Assembly (NCBI GenBank): GCA_017536845.1
Contig: JAFWCP010000352.1
Coordinates: forward strand, 1-6,756
Source of the DNA: Solobacterium sp.
GTDB lineage: Bacteria; Bacillota_I; Bacilli_A; Erysipelotrichales; Erysipelotrichaceae
Direction of reading: 5' to 3'
Length of the DNA: 6,756 bases
Shown: piece by piece, positions 1 to 6,538 of the stretch
Numbering within the stretch: the stretch's first letter is position 1
How the letters are laid out: each line of letters starts with the position of its first letter
Translations under genes and position numbers: made by a program
The notes under the pieces: generated by a model
Database searches by the model: none
The model's input: the letters and a program-made list of their open reading frames with translations, nothing else
What the model was told of the DNA's origin: nothing

Positions 1-2556
1 ATCGGTATCTTCCGGTGTGTATGTTGCTGTGAAGGTGTTGACGCCGGCAGGGCCGACACTCTGTTCAGCATCATCCCAGACAAAGCCTTCCGGCAGTTCG
101 AGGTCGCTGAGCATCTGGCCTTCAATGGCATCAAATGCCGGAACTTCAAACTCAGGATCAGCCTTGGCAATGGTCACAGTGATCATGCCGCCGTCTGCGT
201 CCAGATGACGCTGGTCACCAGCAACTTTGTAGTAAATGTAGTATTCACCGGCATCGGTTGCTTCCGGGAATTCCTCGGAATACTGATCATCTGCCGGTGC
301 TTCTTCAGCAGAGCCCAGTGCATAGACGACGGTGCCGCCTTCAGCTTCGCCTGCTTCAAGGAGCAGTGTCTGAGGTTCGCCGGTATAAACAAGATCGGTT
401 GCCTCTACAGGGTCACAGAGCAGGATCGCTTCACTCTTGTCTTCATGAATCTTCCAGAGCTGAGCGCCGTAGTACGGGTTCGCTGTACCGACATAGAGTT
501 CATCGTTGCAGATGGTGAAGGTACGGGCGCCATAGTTGTAGGAATCGCCGCAGCCGTTGGTGACGATCTGTTCCCAGTTCTCGCCATCGTCTGTGACCAG
601 GATATCAAAGCCCTTGTCGGCATTCTTGATCAGTTCTCTTGCCTGCTTCCAGTATTCGAGGCCTGCAGTGTCGAACTGGCCGGCCAGCCATTCCAGCATG
701 CAGATCGCTTCATCATCATCTTCTTCGAGATCTGCCAGTGTGTCATCCAATGCAATACGTGCTTCTAACATGGCATCCGGATCGACGTCACCCTGCATGA
801 ATGCTGCTGCGAAGGAAGCCATCTTAACGGCATTTGCCATTGCTTCAGGATTGTCTGCCAGCAGGTTTGCCAGTTTTGTGACAAAGGAGCCGTCCAGCAG
901 GGATGCCATGTATCCGGACAGCTTTGTGCCGTTGGGAAGCATGTCCATGAATCCCTTGAAACCGCCGTTGACGAAGTATGTATAAGCTGTTGCCGCATCG
1001 AATGTGCCGGTGTAGAATCTTCCGTCGTATTCGATATAACGCCATACATAGTCATTTGTTGTGCCTTCGAGCAATGCGTTGGCGCTGTCCACAGCAGTGA
1101 TGTTTTCATCTGTATCCACAGCCCAGATGTGCTGCGGGTGGGAGAGAACCTGGTAAATCGGAGCATAAATCTGTTCCAGTGTCGGGCCGTCAGTACCAGC
1201 CATCATCCCCTGGATCTTCTTGATGCCCTTGATGACAGTCTGTGACTGAATTGTTGTCGCATTGTCGAAGGAGCCGATGTACATCTTGCCGTTGAACACA
1301 TACGGTGTAGCGGTGGATTCCAGCAGGCCGGCGCCGTTGAGGGTCGGTGCGTATTCCTGGCAGGAGTAAGCCTGTCTGTACTCTTCGTTAAGAGCAGCGA
1401 CTTCTTCATTCATCGCCAGCGGGTATTTGCCGTTGTCACCGACAATCTCGGTCCATGTCCAGCCGAACTGGTTGGGATTTTCGCCGCCCTTTTCGCCTCT
1501 GAACAGAGCCCAGCCGCCGTCATACGCCATGACCAGATACAGCTTGCCGTTGAAATCGCAGAGATCCCAGACGTTGCCGCCGCCGTTGGCATAAACGCGT
1601 GCATAAGCGTATTTGCCGAAGTCATTGTAGTCCGCAACAAGCTGGCTCCAGTCTTCCGCGTCAGTGCCGGCTGTTGCCGGGTCAAGACGACGGATGACGA
1701 TCGGAAGCGGATACGGTTCGCCCGGATGTTCCATGCGCCACTTGAGCCATACGTTGTAGGTTGTGTCCTGGCCGCCGAAGTAAACAGTCTCACCGTCGCC
1801 GTCATCATACTTTGCGCAGGCACGCAGGCTGCTGACCAGGCCGATGGTCTGGAATACGACTTCGGCATTGTCTTCTTCGTCAACTCTTACCAGCTGCAGC
1901 ATGTTGGAGCCAAGAGAACCGAAATAGAGGTTGCCTTCAAATTCGATCACAGATCTGAACGATGCTGTTTCGGACGGAACGTCAGCGTTCGGAAGGATCT
2001 GTCCGTCTTTGTCAGTGTAGTACAGATGGCCGTCTTCGCCGACAACTGTCTGCGGCTGGTAGATGACTTCCGTGCTGCCGTTTTCGATGTCGAACTTGAT
2101 GATCTGCGGAATGTAGTCCTCTTCTTCAAGATCAACCGGTACATCACCGCCGGAGATCAGCGTGATGACCTTTTTTACGGTTTCCGGATCAAGATCCGGA
2201 TTGGCTGCCTGCAGGTTTTCCATTACACCGTTGAGCGCGGAACCGAACAATGTACGGTTGGTGCCGATGTAAATGTAATTGCCGCGGGAAGCGACTGCCC
2301 ATGCGTAGCTGTTCAGGCGGTTTGCTTCATAGCCGGTCACATCGTTCGTGTTGATTCCATCCGGTTCTCTCGGTCCGGCAGTCGGGTTGGAAATCTTTGT
2401 GAACGTGTATTCATCTGTGACCCATGTGATTGCTTCTTCAGAACCCTCGTCTGCTTCTTCCGCTCTGACAGTCATCGGTGTTACGATTGAAACTGTCATG
2501 ATCAGAGCGAGGCAGGCAGCCAGAAGGTTCCTGATGCTGTTCTTCATACTCTTCAT
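1..2556 (-). CDS. Large secreted protein with beta-propeller-like repeats and MBG-type Ig-like domain (partial, C-terminus off the left edge)
   Basis: The frame stays open for 852 codons from ATG at 2556 to base 1, so the C-terminus is missing. Residues 1-32 form a signal peptide: basic start, hydrophobic core LLAACLALIM, and a cleavage region near VRAEE. Seven short motifs of the type G-x-hydrophobic-Y-hydrophobic-G follow, at about residues 92 (GNYIYIGT), 208 (GNLYFGS), 256 (ETVYFGG), 337 (GKLYLVM), 423 (GKMYIGS), 512 (GRFYTGT) and 686 (ELYVGTANPYYG). This suggests a seven-bladed propeller. Residues 530-646 are helix-like and acidic, inserted between motifs six and seven, followed by an Asp-box-like TDDGENW at 655-661. 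Residues 720-800 match the MBG-type bacterial Ig-like pattern (VYTGEPQT, ATDAGEYYIYYKV), followed by the start of another repeat (LPEGFVWDD, TFTATYTPED). Export and surface exposure are likely; ligand or enzymatic role is unknown. A sorting signal or wall module may lie beyond the edge. The start is supported by GGGGGT at 2563-2568, six bases upstream. Confidence 0.9.
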   Translation of the reverse strand, partial: MKSMKNSIRNLLAACLALIMTVSIVTPMTVRAEEADEGSEEAITWVTDEYTFTKISNPTAGPREPDGINTNDVTGYEANRLNSYAWAVASRGNYIYIGTNRTLFGSALNGVMENLQAANPDLDPETVKKVITLISGGDVPVDLEEEDYIPQIIKFDIENGSTEVIYQPQTVVGEDGHLYYTDKDGQILPNADVPSETASFRSVIEFEGNLYFGSLGSNMLQLVRVDEEDNAEVVFQTIGLVSSLRACAKYDDGDGETVYFGGQDTTYNVWLKWRMEHPGEPYPLPIVIRRLDPATAGTDAEDWSQLVADYNDFGKYAYARVYANGGGNVWDLCDFNGKLYLVMAYDGGWALFRGEKGGENPNQFGWTWTEIVGDNGKYPLAMNEEVAALNEEYRQAYSCQEYAPTLNGAGLLESTATPYVFNGKMYIGSFDNATTIQSQTVIKGIKKIQGMMAGTDGPTLEQIYAPIYQVLSHPQHIWAVDTDENITAVDSANALLEGTTNDYVWRYIEYDGRFYTGTFDAATAYTYFVNGGFKGFMDMLPNGTKLSGYMASLLDGSFVTKLANLLADNPEAMANAVKMASFAAAFMQGDVDPDAMLEARIALDDTLADLEEDDDEAICMLEWLAGQFDTAGLEYWKQARELIKNADKGFDILVTDDGENWEQIVTNGCGDSYNYGARTFTICNDELYVGTANPYYGAQLWKIHEDKSEAILLCDPVEATDLVYTGEPQTLLLEAGEAEGGTVVYALGSAEEAPADDQYSEEFPEATDAGEYYIYYKVAGDQRHLDADGGMITVTIAKADPEFEVPAFDAIEGQMLSDLELPEGFVWDDAEQSVGPAGVNTFTATYTPEDTD

Positions 2557-2562
2557 TTAGTT

Positions 2563-2568
2563 ACCCCC
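2563..2568 (-). promoter_or_regulatory. Weak, G-rich ribosome binding site deciding the start of the propeller protein
   Basis: On the minus strand GGGGGT lies six bases before the ATG at 2556. It differs from GGAGGT at one base, which can still form a G-U pair with the 16S tail. The next in-frame ATG (2547) would be 15 bases away, so the first ATG is preferred. Confidence 0.55.
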
Positions 2569-2619
2569 ATACTCTTGATGCAGTAAACGCACGTTCTGAT
2601 ACTTGCTGCCTGTATATCT

Positions 2620-2649
2620 GCTGTCCGGATCTACGCTATTCCGGACAGC
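2620..2649 (-). other. Leader hairpin upstream of the propeller protein gene
   Basis: A perfect 9-bp inverted repeat, GCTGTCCGG and CCGGACAGC, with a 12-base loop, lies 64-93 bases before the start codon at 2556 and inside the predicted 5' leader. No T-run follows on either strand, so it is not an intrinsic terminator. It could stabilise the mRNA or take part in leader regulation; I do not recognise a riboswitch class. Confidence 0.5.
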
Positions 2650-2743
2650 TCTGAAGCTGCCGTAAACAGAAACAGCCGGCAGGAATAACAGCGCATGCAT
2701 TCACTGCGATGTGAGCAGCCGTCAGGCCGTTCACGATTTTCGA

Positions 2744-2776
2744 TTATAATTATTGTATCACAATAGTTAATATTGT
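2744..2776. promoter_or_regulatory. Operator-like overlapping inverted repeats at the promoter
   Basis: TATTGT (2751-2756), ACAATA (2760-2765) and TATTGT (2771-2776) make two overlapping perfect dyads, with 3-base and 5-base centres. They cover the predicted -10 and most of the spacer. In addition, 2744-2758 reads TTATAAT-T-ATTGTAT, matching 12 of 14 half-site bases of the Bacillus PerR box (TTATAATnATTATAA). This placement suits a repressor that blocks RNA polymerase; which regulator binds cannot be told from sequence alone. Confidence 0.4.
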
Positions 2777-2779
2777 AAG
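2752..2779 (-). promoter_or_regulatory. Predicted sigma-A promoter for the propeller protein gene
   Basis: Minus-strand CTTACA (2774-2779, 4 of 6 to TTGACA), a 16-base spacer and TACAAT (2752-2757, 5 of 6), preceded by TG-A, i.e. an extended -10. A second possible -10, TATAAT, lies at 2743-2748 but lacks a good -35. Transcription would begin near 2745 and give a leader of about 190 bases, which includes the 9-bp hairpin. The region is AT-rich, so chance matches are possible. Confidence 0.5.
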
Positions 2780-2895
2780 AGGAATTGTGGCATGAAGGAT
2801 CAGAAGTCTTAGCGACATTATCAGGGCTTGTATAAATCATCGTCACCTGAACTGCAATCGTCTTTTCTCTGCATTGACATCTTTCCGGCAACATG

Positions 2896-2924
2896 AAAAA
2901 GACCGTATCCGGAAGGATACGGTC
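2896..2924 (-). terminator. Rho-independent terminator of the InlB-repeat protein gene
   Basis: A perfect 10-bp stem, GACCGTATCC and GGATACGGTC, with a TTCC loop, is followed on the minus strand by TTTTT. It lies about 40 bases past the stop codon at 2965. There is no T-run on the plus side, so it acts on minus-strand transcripts only and should separate this gene from the propeller gene downstream. Confidence 0.9.
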
Positions 2925-2964
2925 CTTGCGTCTTGTCTGACGGTCGATTCAGTTTGTGAGGGGG

Positions 2965-4530
2965 TTAATGTTTCAGTACACCGGTGTTTTCGTCAAAGTA
3001 ATACGTCTTGCCTTCAATGATCTTGTTGCCCTTGCACATTTCACCGGTGATCAGGTCATAGTAATAGGTGTTGCCGGCCTGGGCAGGATAGAGGGAAATG
3101 TCTGAGCCTTGAACAGTATACCAGCCCTTGATCATCTTGCCCTTGTCATCGTATCTGACCCACTTGCCCTGTTTATTAATGCCTTTGGCAAAGTCTTCCT
3201 GGTAGATGTAAGGCATCCAGACTTCCTTGCTCTGTGCTTTGGCACCGTCATAGATGCAGTCCAGCCAGTACCAGCCGTCGGTATCAGGATCGTAGATTTC
3301 TCTGCCTCTTTCGTAGCCGTATACCGTATCAATGATGTTCTTGGGATCGCCCATCACGGCCTGTCTGATGCCGCCTTCATACCAGTACTGCTTGCCTTTG
3401 TACCAGCAGAAGCCGAAGACTTTGCAGGCGGCAGGGTCGCCGTCTGCCTTGACATAGACATTAATCGTTTTGGAAACCACCGAGTCGTCGCCGTTGAGGA
3501 TCCGGACAGTGACTTTGCCCATGCCGTCAGTCCTGCCGTACAGGCGGACACCATAGCCGTCGACAGCTGCCGAAACCACCATGGCATTGTTGCTTTCCAC
3601 GAAAATATCAAAGTAGGTAGCGTCATACGGCGTAATTGTTATAGGGAGATATACCTCATCGTAAATGTCAACAGTTGGGTATTCTTCCATTTCAAAGGAA
3701 GTGACCGGATAGACATAATCCCAGCAGGCATAGAGCGTTGTATCTTCGTTGACGCGGAGATAGCGAGGATCGGTTTCGTTGTACGATTTGTGGCCGGCAT
3801 CTTCCCAGTCGGAGATGACTTTGGAAGGGTTGGTATTGAAGATGAAGGCGTCAATCTGGGCCGGATAGCCTTTGGCCACCTTATAGGTCACGGATGGAAC
3901 CTTCTTGCCATTTTCGTACATATAGCCTTCCGTGGCATTCAGGGTCAGGTTGCAGGCAACATCGTATTCCGCATTGATGGTGAGGTCCTGGCTGAAGGTG
4001 AAGTCTGTCAGCTCGAACGAGTACGGAGCGACTTTGCCGGAGCCGAAGCGCCAGTTGCCAAACGCCAGATTGGGGTCATCAATCTCGGGAACGAGGTAGC
4101 TGAAATCATACAGGACACCTTCAACGACCTGGACTTCTAAGGTTTTGCGTTCGCCCCAGTGGCCTTTGCCGAAATTGAATGTTACCGTATGGGCCTTGTT
4201 GTAAACTGCATACAGGGTCATGTCCTCGGAAGGGATCAGCGACCACATTTCTTCGTTGGAGTAGCAGATGCCGCCGTTGGGAGTCAGGCTCCAGCCAGCG
4301 AAGCCATGGTCTTTGGCATCCACTACTACGGTTTCGTAGCTGTAAGGGAACAGCTGCGGGCCGATCGGCTCGTTGTCGACGATTTCTTCCGTAAAGGTGC
4401 CGGACCTGCCGCCCAGGGAACCTTCGCTGATCACGAATGTGACATCGCATACCCCTGCTGCTTTGACAGGAACGTGAAAGATCCCGATAACCATCAGGAC
4501 CGCGAGGATGAAATGCAAAAGCTTCTTCAT
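2965..4530 (-). CDS. Secreted multi-domain surface protein: InlB-like repeats, Big_2-like Ig domain and C-terminal wall-associated repeat module
   Basis: This is a complete 521-residue exported protein. Residues 1-24 are a signal peptide (MKKLLHF, hydrophobic core, likely cleavage after VKA). Three related segments at about 27-110, 113-190 and 191-270 end in TLYAVY, TINAEY and TLYACW, the ending typical of InlB B-repeat / Listeria-Bacteroides repeat domains. Residues 275-362 look like a Big_2-type Ig-like domain. From 371 the protein carries an aromatic, glycine-rich module (QYWYEGGIRQ, RGREIYDPDTDGWYWLD, GKWVRY, TYYYDLITGEM, KTYYFDENTG). I know this arrangement as a recurrent C-terminal module of wall-associated or secreted proteins in gut Firmicutes. 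There is no LPxTG signal or C-terminal membrane segment, so any attachment to the wall would be non-covalent. No catalytic motif was seen; an adhesive or structural role is inferred. GGAGG (4540-4544) sits nine bases before the ATG. Confidence 0.92.
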   Translation of the reverse strand: MKKLLHFILAVLMVIGIFHVPVKAAGVCDVTFVISEGSLGGRSGTFTEEIVDNEPIGPQLFPYSYETVVVDAKDHGFAGWSLTPNGGICYSNEEMWSLIPSEDMTLYAVYNKAHTVTFNFGKGHWGERKTLEVQVVEGVLYDFSYLVPEIDDPNLAFGNWRFGSGKVAPYSFELTDFTFSQDLTINAEYDVACNLTLNATEGYMYENGKKVPSVTYKVAKGYPAQIDAFIFNTNPSKVISDWEDAGHKSYNETDPRYLRVNEDTTLYACWDYVYPVTSFEMEEYPTVDIYDEVYLPITITPYDATYFDIFVESNNAMVVSAAVDGYGVRLYGRTDGMGKVTVRILNGDDSVVSKTINVYVKADGDPAACKVFGFCWYKGKQYWYEGGIRQAVMGDPKNIIDTVYGYERGREIYDPDTDGWYWLDCIYDGAKAQSKEVWMPYIYQEDFAKGINKQGKWVRYDDKGKMIKGWYTVQGSDISLYPAQAGNTYYYDLITGEMCKGNKIIEGKTYYFDENTGVLKH

Positions 4531-4558
4531 GATGATTAACCTCCGTTTATCTGTAATC

Positions 4559-4564
4559 AGTATA
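4559..4564 (-). promoter_or_regulatory. Possible -10 element for the InlB-repeat protein gene
   Basis: Minus-strand TATACT lies between the terminator of the upstream gene (4600-4626) and the ribosome site of the 521-residue protein. No good -35 hexamer is found at 16-18 bases. The gap of about 55 bases between that terminator and the ribosome site leaves little other room for a promoter. Confidence 0.35.
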
Positions 4565-4599
4565 TACGAAAGAAAGGAAAGTTACCCTACCCGCAAAGG

Positions 4600-4626
4600 T
4601 AAAAATCCGGCATTTTTCTGCCGGAT
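4600..4626 (-). terminator. Rho-independent terminator of the zinc-ribbon protein gene
   Basis: Minus-strand stem ATCCGGCA / TGCCGGAT (8 bp, loop GAAAAA) is followed by TTTT. It begins only three bases after the TAG stop codon (4630-4632). An A-run at 4601-4605 on the plus strand supplies the minus-strand T tail. Confidence 0.88.
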
Positions 4627-4629
4627 CTG

Positions 4630-5532
4630 CTATTCATTATCTTTGTTTCCCAGGTATTCCAGGCGGTATTCGCCGGTGACTTCCAGGTAGGTGCCTTCCG
4701 TCAGTTCGATTGAGGAATCGTTTTCACTGTAGTCCATGATGGTGCCGAAGGCATCACGGACATGCAGCCCCTTGCCGTCAATAGTGCGGACATTGTATTT
4801 TCCTGCCTTGAGGTTCTGGTTGACCCGGTAGATGCCCGGGGTGACGGTGATTTCGTTTTCGTTGGTGATGTAGATCAGCTGCTGGTCCTTGTTGGTGCGG
4901 ATGGCCTGGATCTTGCGGTACAGGGATTCGCGCAGGTAGAACAGGTCGGCGTGGTCCACATGGTAGATGAACTCCCGGGGCGGGGCGGAGACGATGATGC
5001 GCTCTTTATCTTCCGGGTTCTTGACCATGTAGCCGGGTTTATGGCAGTTGACCATGGCAGACGACATGAAGTATAAAGCGACTTCCGTTTCATACAGCAT
5101 GCCGTTGACCCTGACGGAACCGGGGGCATTCTCACTGGAAGGGATGTTGTGGATTTCCCTTCTGGTGACATCGCCGATATGCAGGACAGTCTCCGTATTC
5201 GGCAGCATGTCTGCTTCCACGATGTTGTAGGCAGGTACGGCGTTGATGCACGTTTCACCTTCATGCAGGAGAATGTCAGGTTCCGGATAGTATTTCTTCA
5301 GGCATTCTTCAATGTCATGGGATTCCAGCCAGGCATTCATCATCATGTCACGCATGTTCGGTTCGGCGACGATCAGTTTCTGGAACAGGTCGTATTCCCG
5401 ATTCAGCCCGTAGCGCAGAATGGTGCTGGTGCAGTTTTTGCATATATGGGATCCATCCGGCAGTGTTTCATAACGCGTAAAAAAGCCTTTGGCTTCACTG
5501 AGACAGAAATCACATACCTGCTTTTGTGCCAT
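4630..5532 (-). CDS. Zinc-ribbon (DUF4428-like) protein of unknown function with beta-rich C-terminal domain
   Basis: A 300-residue protein with no signal peptide or membrane segment, so probably cytosolic. The N-terminus has a four-cysteine zinc-ribbon arrangement, CDFC at 7-10 and CKNC at 31-34, spaced as in DUF4428-type ribbons (C-x2-C, about 20 residues with DG-x-x-I before the second C-x2-C). The middle (about 85-220) is acidic and mixed alpha/beta with no motif I recognise. Residues 232-297 (PGIYRVNQNLKAGKYNV and TEGTYLEVTGEYRLEYLG) look like a beta-rich domain of the 'G-x-Y-x-V ... AG-x-Y' kind seen in various Firmicute proteins. A longer in-frame start at 5661 exists, but MAQKQ at 5532 is preferred because AGGAGG (5540-5545) lies seven bases before it and the predicted promoter lies inside the longer version. 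Metal binding is inferred from the cysteines; the job is unknown. Confidence 0.85.
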   Translation of the reverse strand: MAQKQVCDFCLSEAKGFFTRYETLPDGSHICKNCTSTILRYGLNREYDLFQKLIVAEPNMRDMMMNAWLESHDIEECLKKYYPEPDILLHEGETCINAVPAYNIVEADMLPNTETVLHIGDVTRREIHNIPSSENAPGSVRVNGMLYETEVALYFMSSAMVNCHKPGYMVKNPEDKERIIVSAPPREFIYHVDHADLFYLRESLYRKIQAIRTNKDQQLIYITNENEITVTPGIYRVNQNLKAGKYNVRTIDGKGLHVRDAFGTIMDYSENDSSIELTEGTYLEVTGEYRLEYLGNKDNE

Positions 5533-5553
5533 ACATCGCCCTCCTTGTGTTCT

Positions 5554-5586
5554 ATTATACTCTATCAGGGATGAAATCCTTGTAAA
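5554..5586 (-). promoter_or_regulatory. Candidate promoter of the zinc-ribbon protein gene
   Basis: A perfect minus-strand TATAAT (5554-5559) lies 21 bases before the start codon, just upstream of the AGGAGG site. The nearest good -35-like hexamer is TTTACA (5581-5586), but its 21-base spacer is too long for a standard sigma-A promoter. The -10 is the trustworthy part. Confidence 0.5.
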
Positions 5587-5591
5587 AAAGA

Positions 5592-5609
5592 ATGTGAGAT
5601 CATGTGAGA
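5592..5609. repeat. Tandem 8-base repeat with 10-base period upstream of the promoter
   Basis: ATGTGAGA occurs at 5592-5599 and again at 5602-5609, exactly one DNA turn apart. It sits directly upstream of the promoter region of the zinc-ribbon gene, where two same-facing binding sites could recruit a regulator. It is short enough to be chance. Confidence 0.5.
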
Positions 5610-5610
5610 A

Positions 5611-5661
5611 ATGCGGTCTTTCGATCCCATAATTCTGACCGTGAGGTGGCAGAATCCGCAT
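5611..5661. repeat. Bulged inverted repeat in the intergenic region
   Basis: CAGAATCCGCAT (5650-5661) is complementary to ATGCGG (5611-5616) joined to ATTCTG (5632-5637), giving two 6-bp helices with a 15-base bulge and a 12-base loop. A competing 5-bp pairing, CGGTC (5614-5618) with GACCG (5637-5641), overlaps both. There is no T-run, so a simple terminator is unlikely. It could be a 3' end structure of the methyltransferase mRNA. Confidence 0.4.
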
Positions 5662-5712
5662 CTTTTATGATTCAGACATTCTTCCTTAATAATAAAGGTG
5701 TAAGGAGAAGGA

Positions 5713-6300
5713 TTATATCTTCTTCAGGATGGCATACAGCCAGCGGAAATCCATCTGGCCGGGGTGCTCGTTGCCGAAGATCCCCTGGGTGACAACGGTC
5801 AGCCGGGGGAAGCGGGCAAGCAGGTCGGCAAAACGTTGTTCCGTCATGTAGGTGTAATACCGTCTGCCAAGATAGCCATCCTTGTCGCCGTATTTGAAGG
5901 AGACATACAGGATGCCGTCTTTCTTCATGGCCCGGATCATCTTCGGGAACAGTTCCAGCAGCTTTTCATATTCCAGATGCATGATCGATGCCATGGCATA
6001 GATGCCGTCATACCTGTCTTCTTCGTCCAGTTCATTGAATTCCATGACCTTGACCGGTGCCTGCAGGTAAGCGGATGCCAGCCTGGCCAGTTCTGCTGCT
6101 CCGTCGGTTGAGGTGACGGCAAATCCTTTTTCCCGGAAGTAGGCAGTATCACGGCCCGACCCGCAGCCGAAGTCAAGAATCTCAGCCCCGGGCTTCAGAT
6201 ATGACAGGAAGCGGTCCTGGTTGGCATGTTCGGTGATTGTAAAGGCATCGTCAAAGCATTTCTGCGCCTTTTCGTTGAAGTATTCAATGGTCGTATTCAT
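5713..6300 (-). CDS. Class I SAM-dependent methyltransferase (small, TehB/Methyltransf_25-like)
   Basis: A complete 195-residue enzyme. The SAM-binding motif I is clear: ILDFGCGSGRD at 41-51, with the acidic end of beta-2 at D66 (TSTDGA) and a motif IV region YDGIYAMASIMHLE at 98-110, followed by MKKDGILYVSF. The C-terminus (HPGQMDFRWLYAILKK) resembles the ending PGR-x-x-x-WLN-x-x-x-(R/K)K of a small stand-alone methyltransferase family. The fold and use of S-adenosylmethionine are well supported; the substrate is unknown, and these family members are often annotated only as methyltransferase or loosely as tellurite-resistance-like. A longer in-frame start at 6357 exists, but ATG at 6300 is chosen because AAAGGAG (6307-6313) lies six bases before it. 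It is divergent from rpsL. No clear terminator follows, so some read-through into the zinc-ribbon gene 180 bases downstream is possible. Confidence 0.93.
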   Translation of the reverse strand: MNTTIEYFNEKAQKCFDDAFTITEHANQDRFLSYLKPGAEILDFGCGSGRDTAYFREKGFAVTSTDGAAELARLASAYLQAPVKVMEFNELDEEDRYDGIYAMASIMHLEYEKLLELFPKMIRAMKKDGILYVSFKYGDKDGYLGRRYYTYMTEQRFADLLARFPRLTVVTQGIFGNEHPGQMDFRWLYAILKKI

Positions 6301-6319
6301 AATGCGCTCCTTTGCCGTC

Positions 6320-6325
6320 ATTGTA
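6320..6325 (-). promoter_or_regulatory. Possible extended -10 promoter for the methyltransferase gene
   Basis: Minus-strand TACAAT preceded by TGC fits an extended -10 element; no convincing -35 is seen. A start seven bases on would place the ribosome site AAAGGAG at the very 5' end of the mRNA, giving an unusually short leader. Confidence 0.35.
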
Positions 6326-6428
6326 GCATAAGAACATGGATAAAACCTTTCCGGCATGGAAAAACAGAACCGACATTGTCATATTGCTGTCAGTGGCAGA
6401 AAAAGTCGGAAGGTTTTGAAAAAAAGAG

Positions 6429-6457
6429 TTGACAGGGATATGCCGGAGTAGTAATAT
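6429..6457 (+). promoter_or_regulatory. Strong sigma-A-type promoter of rpsL
   Basis: A perfect TTGACA (6429-6434), a 17-base spacer and TAATAT (6452-6457) precede rpsL. An A-run (6419-6425) just upstream of the -35 could act as an UP element. Transcription would begin near 6464 and give a leader of about 100 bases. A strong own promoter fits a highly expressed ribosomal operon. Confidence 0.75.
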
Positions 6458-6470
6458 ATCCGGGCTTGGC

Positions 6471-6538
6471 ATAAGTATGGGCTTTTTGAAGAAAGCCTTA
6501 TTATTAGCCAGAGACGCGGCACACAGGGAATTGTGTGC
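6471..6538 (+). other. Structured 5' leader of rpsL with two hairpins
   Basis: The first hairpin pairs GGCTTT (6480-6485) with AAAGCC (6492-6497) over a 6-base loop, and outer ATAAG / CTTAT bases may extend it. The second is a perfect 7-bp stem, GCACACA (6519-6525) with TGTGTGC (6532-6538), ending 14 bases before the GGAG ribosome site (6553-6556). Neither has a T-run of terminator type. They may protect the mRNA or serve autoregulation of the ribosomal operon; this is inference. Confidence 0.5.

Noticed and set aside
205..768. 187-codon open frame on the plus strand
   Set aside because: It lies antisense to the helical insert, Asp-box and MBG part of the propeller protein; its cysteine- and phenylalanine-rich product looks like no family.
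1726..2490. 254-codon open frame on the plus strand
   Set aside because: It is antisense to the propeller protein, whose frame is continuous with signal peptide and repeats; no domain was seen.
2553..2570. Five-codon upstream frame (M-G-V-T-K) whose TGA overlaps the ATG of the propeller gene
   Set aside because: The ATGA overlap would suit translational coupling, but its ATG has no ribosome site of its own and contains the GGGGGT site of the main gene; it is most likely chance.
2631..2894. 87-codon minus-strand open frame in the intergenic gap
   Set aside because: It starts at the terminator T-run with no ribosome site and runs across the promoter and leader; the cysteine-rich product is not recognisable.
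3109..4140. 343-codon open frame on the plus strand
   Set aside because: It is wholly antisense to the well-supported 521-residue secreted protein and shows no recognisable domain, so it is a codon-bias shadow.
5533..5661. Longer start for the zinc-ribbon protein at 5661
   Set aside because: The added 43 residues span the predicted promoter and AGGAGG site and do not look like a conserved N-terminus.
6301..6357. Longer start for the methyltransferase at 6357
   Set aside because: The extra 19 residues run over the AAAGGAG site and possible -10; the family normally starts near MNTTIEYFNE.
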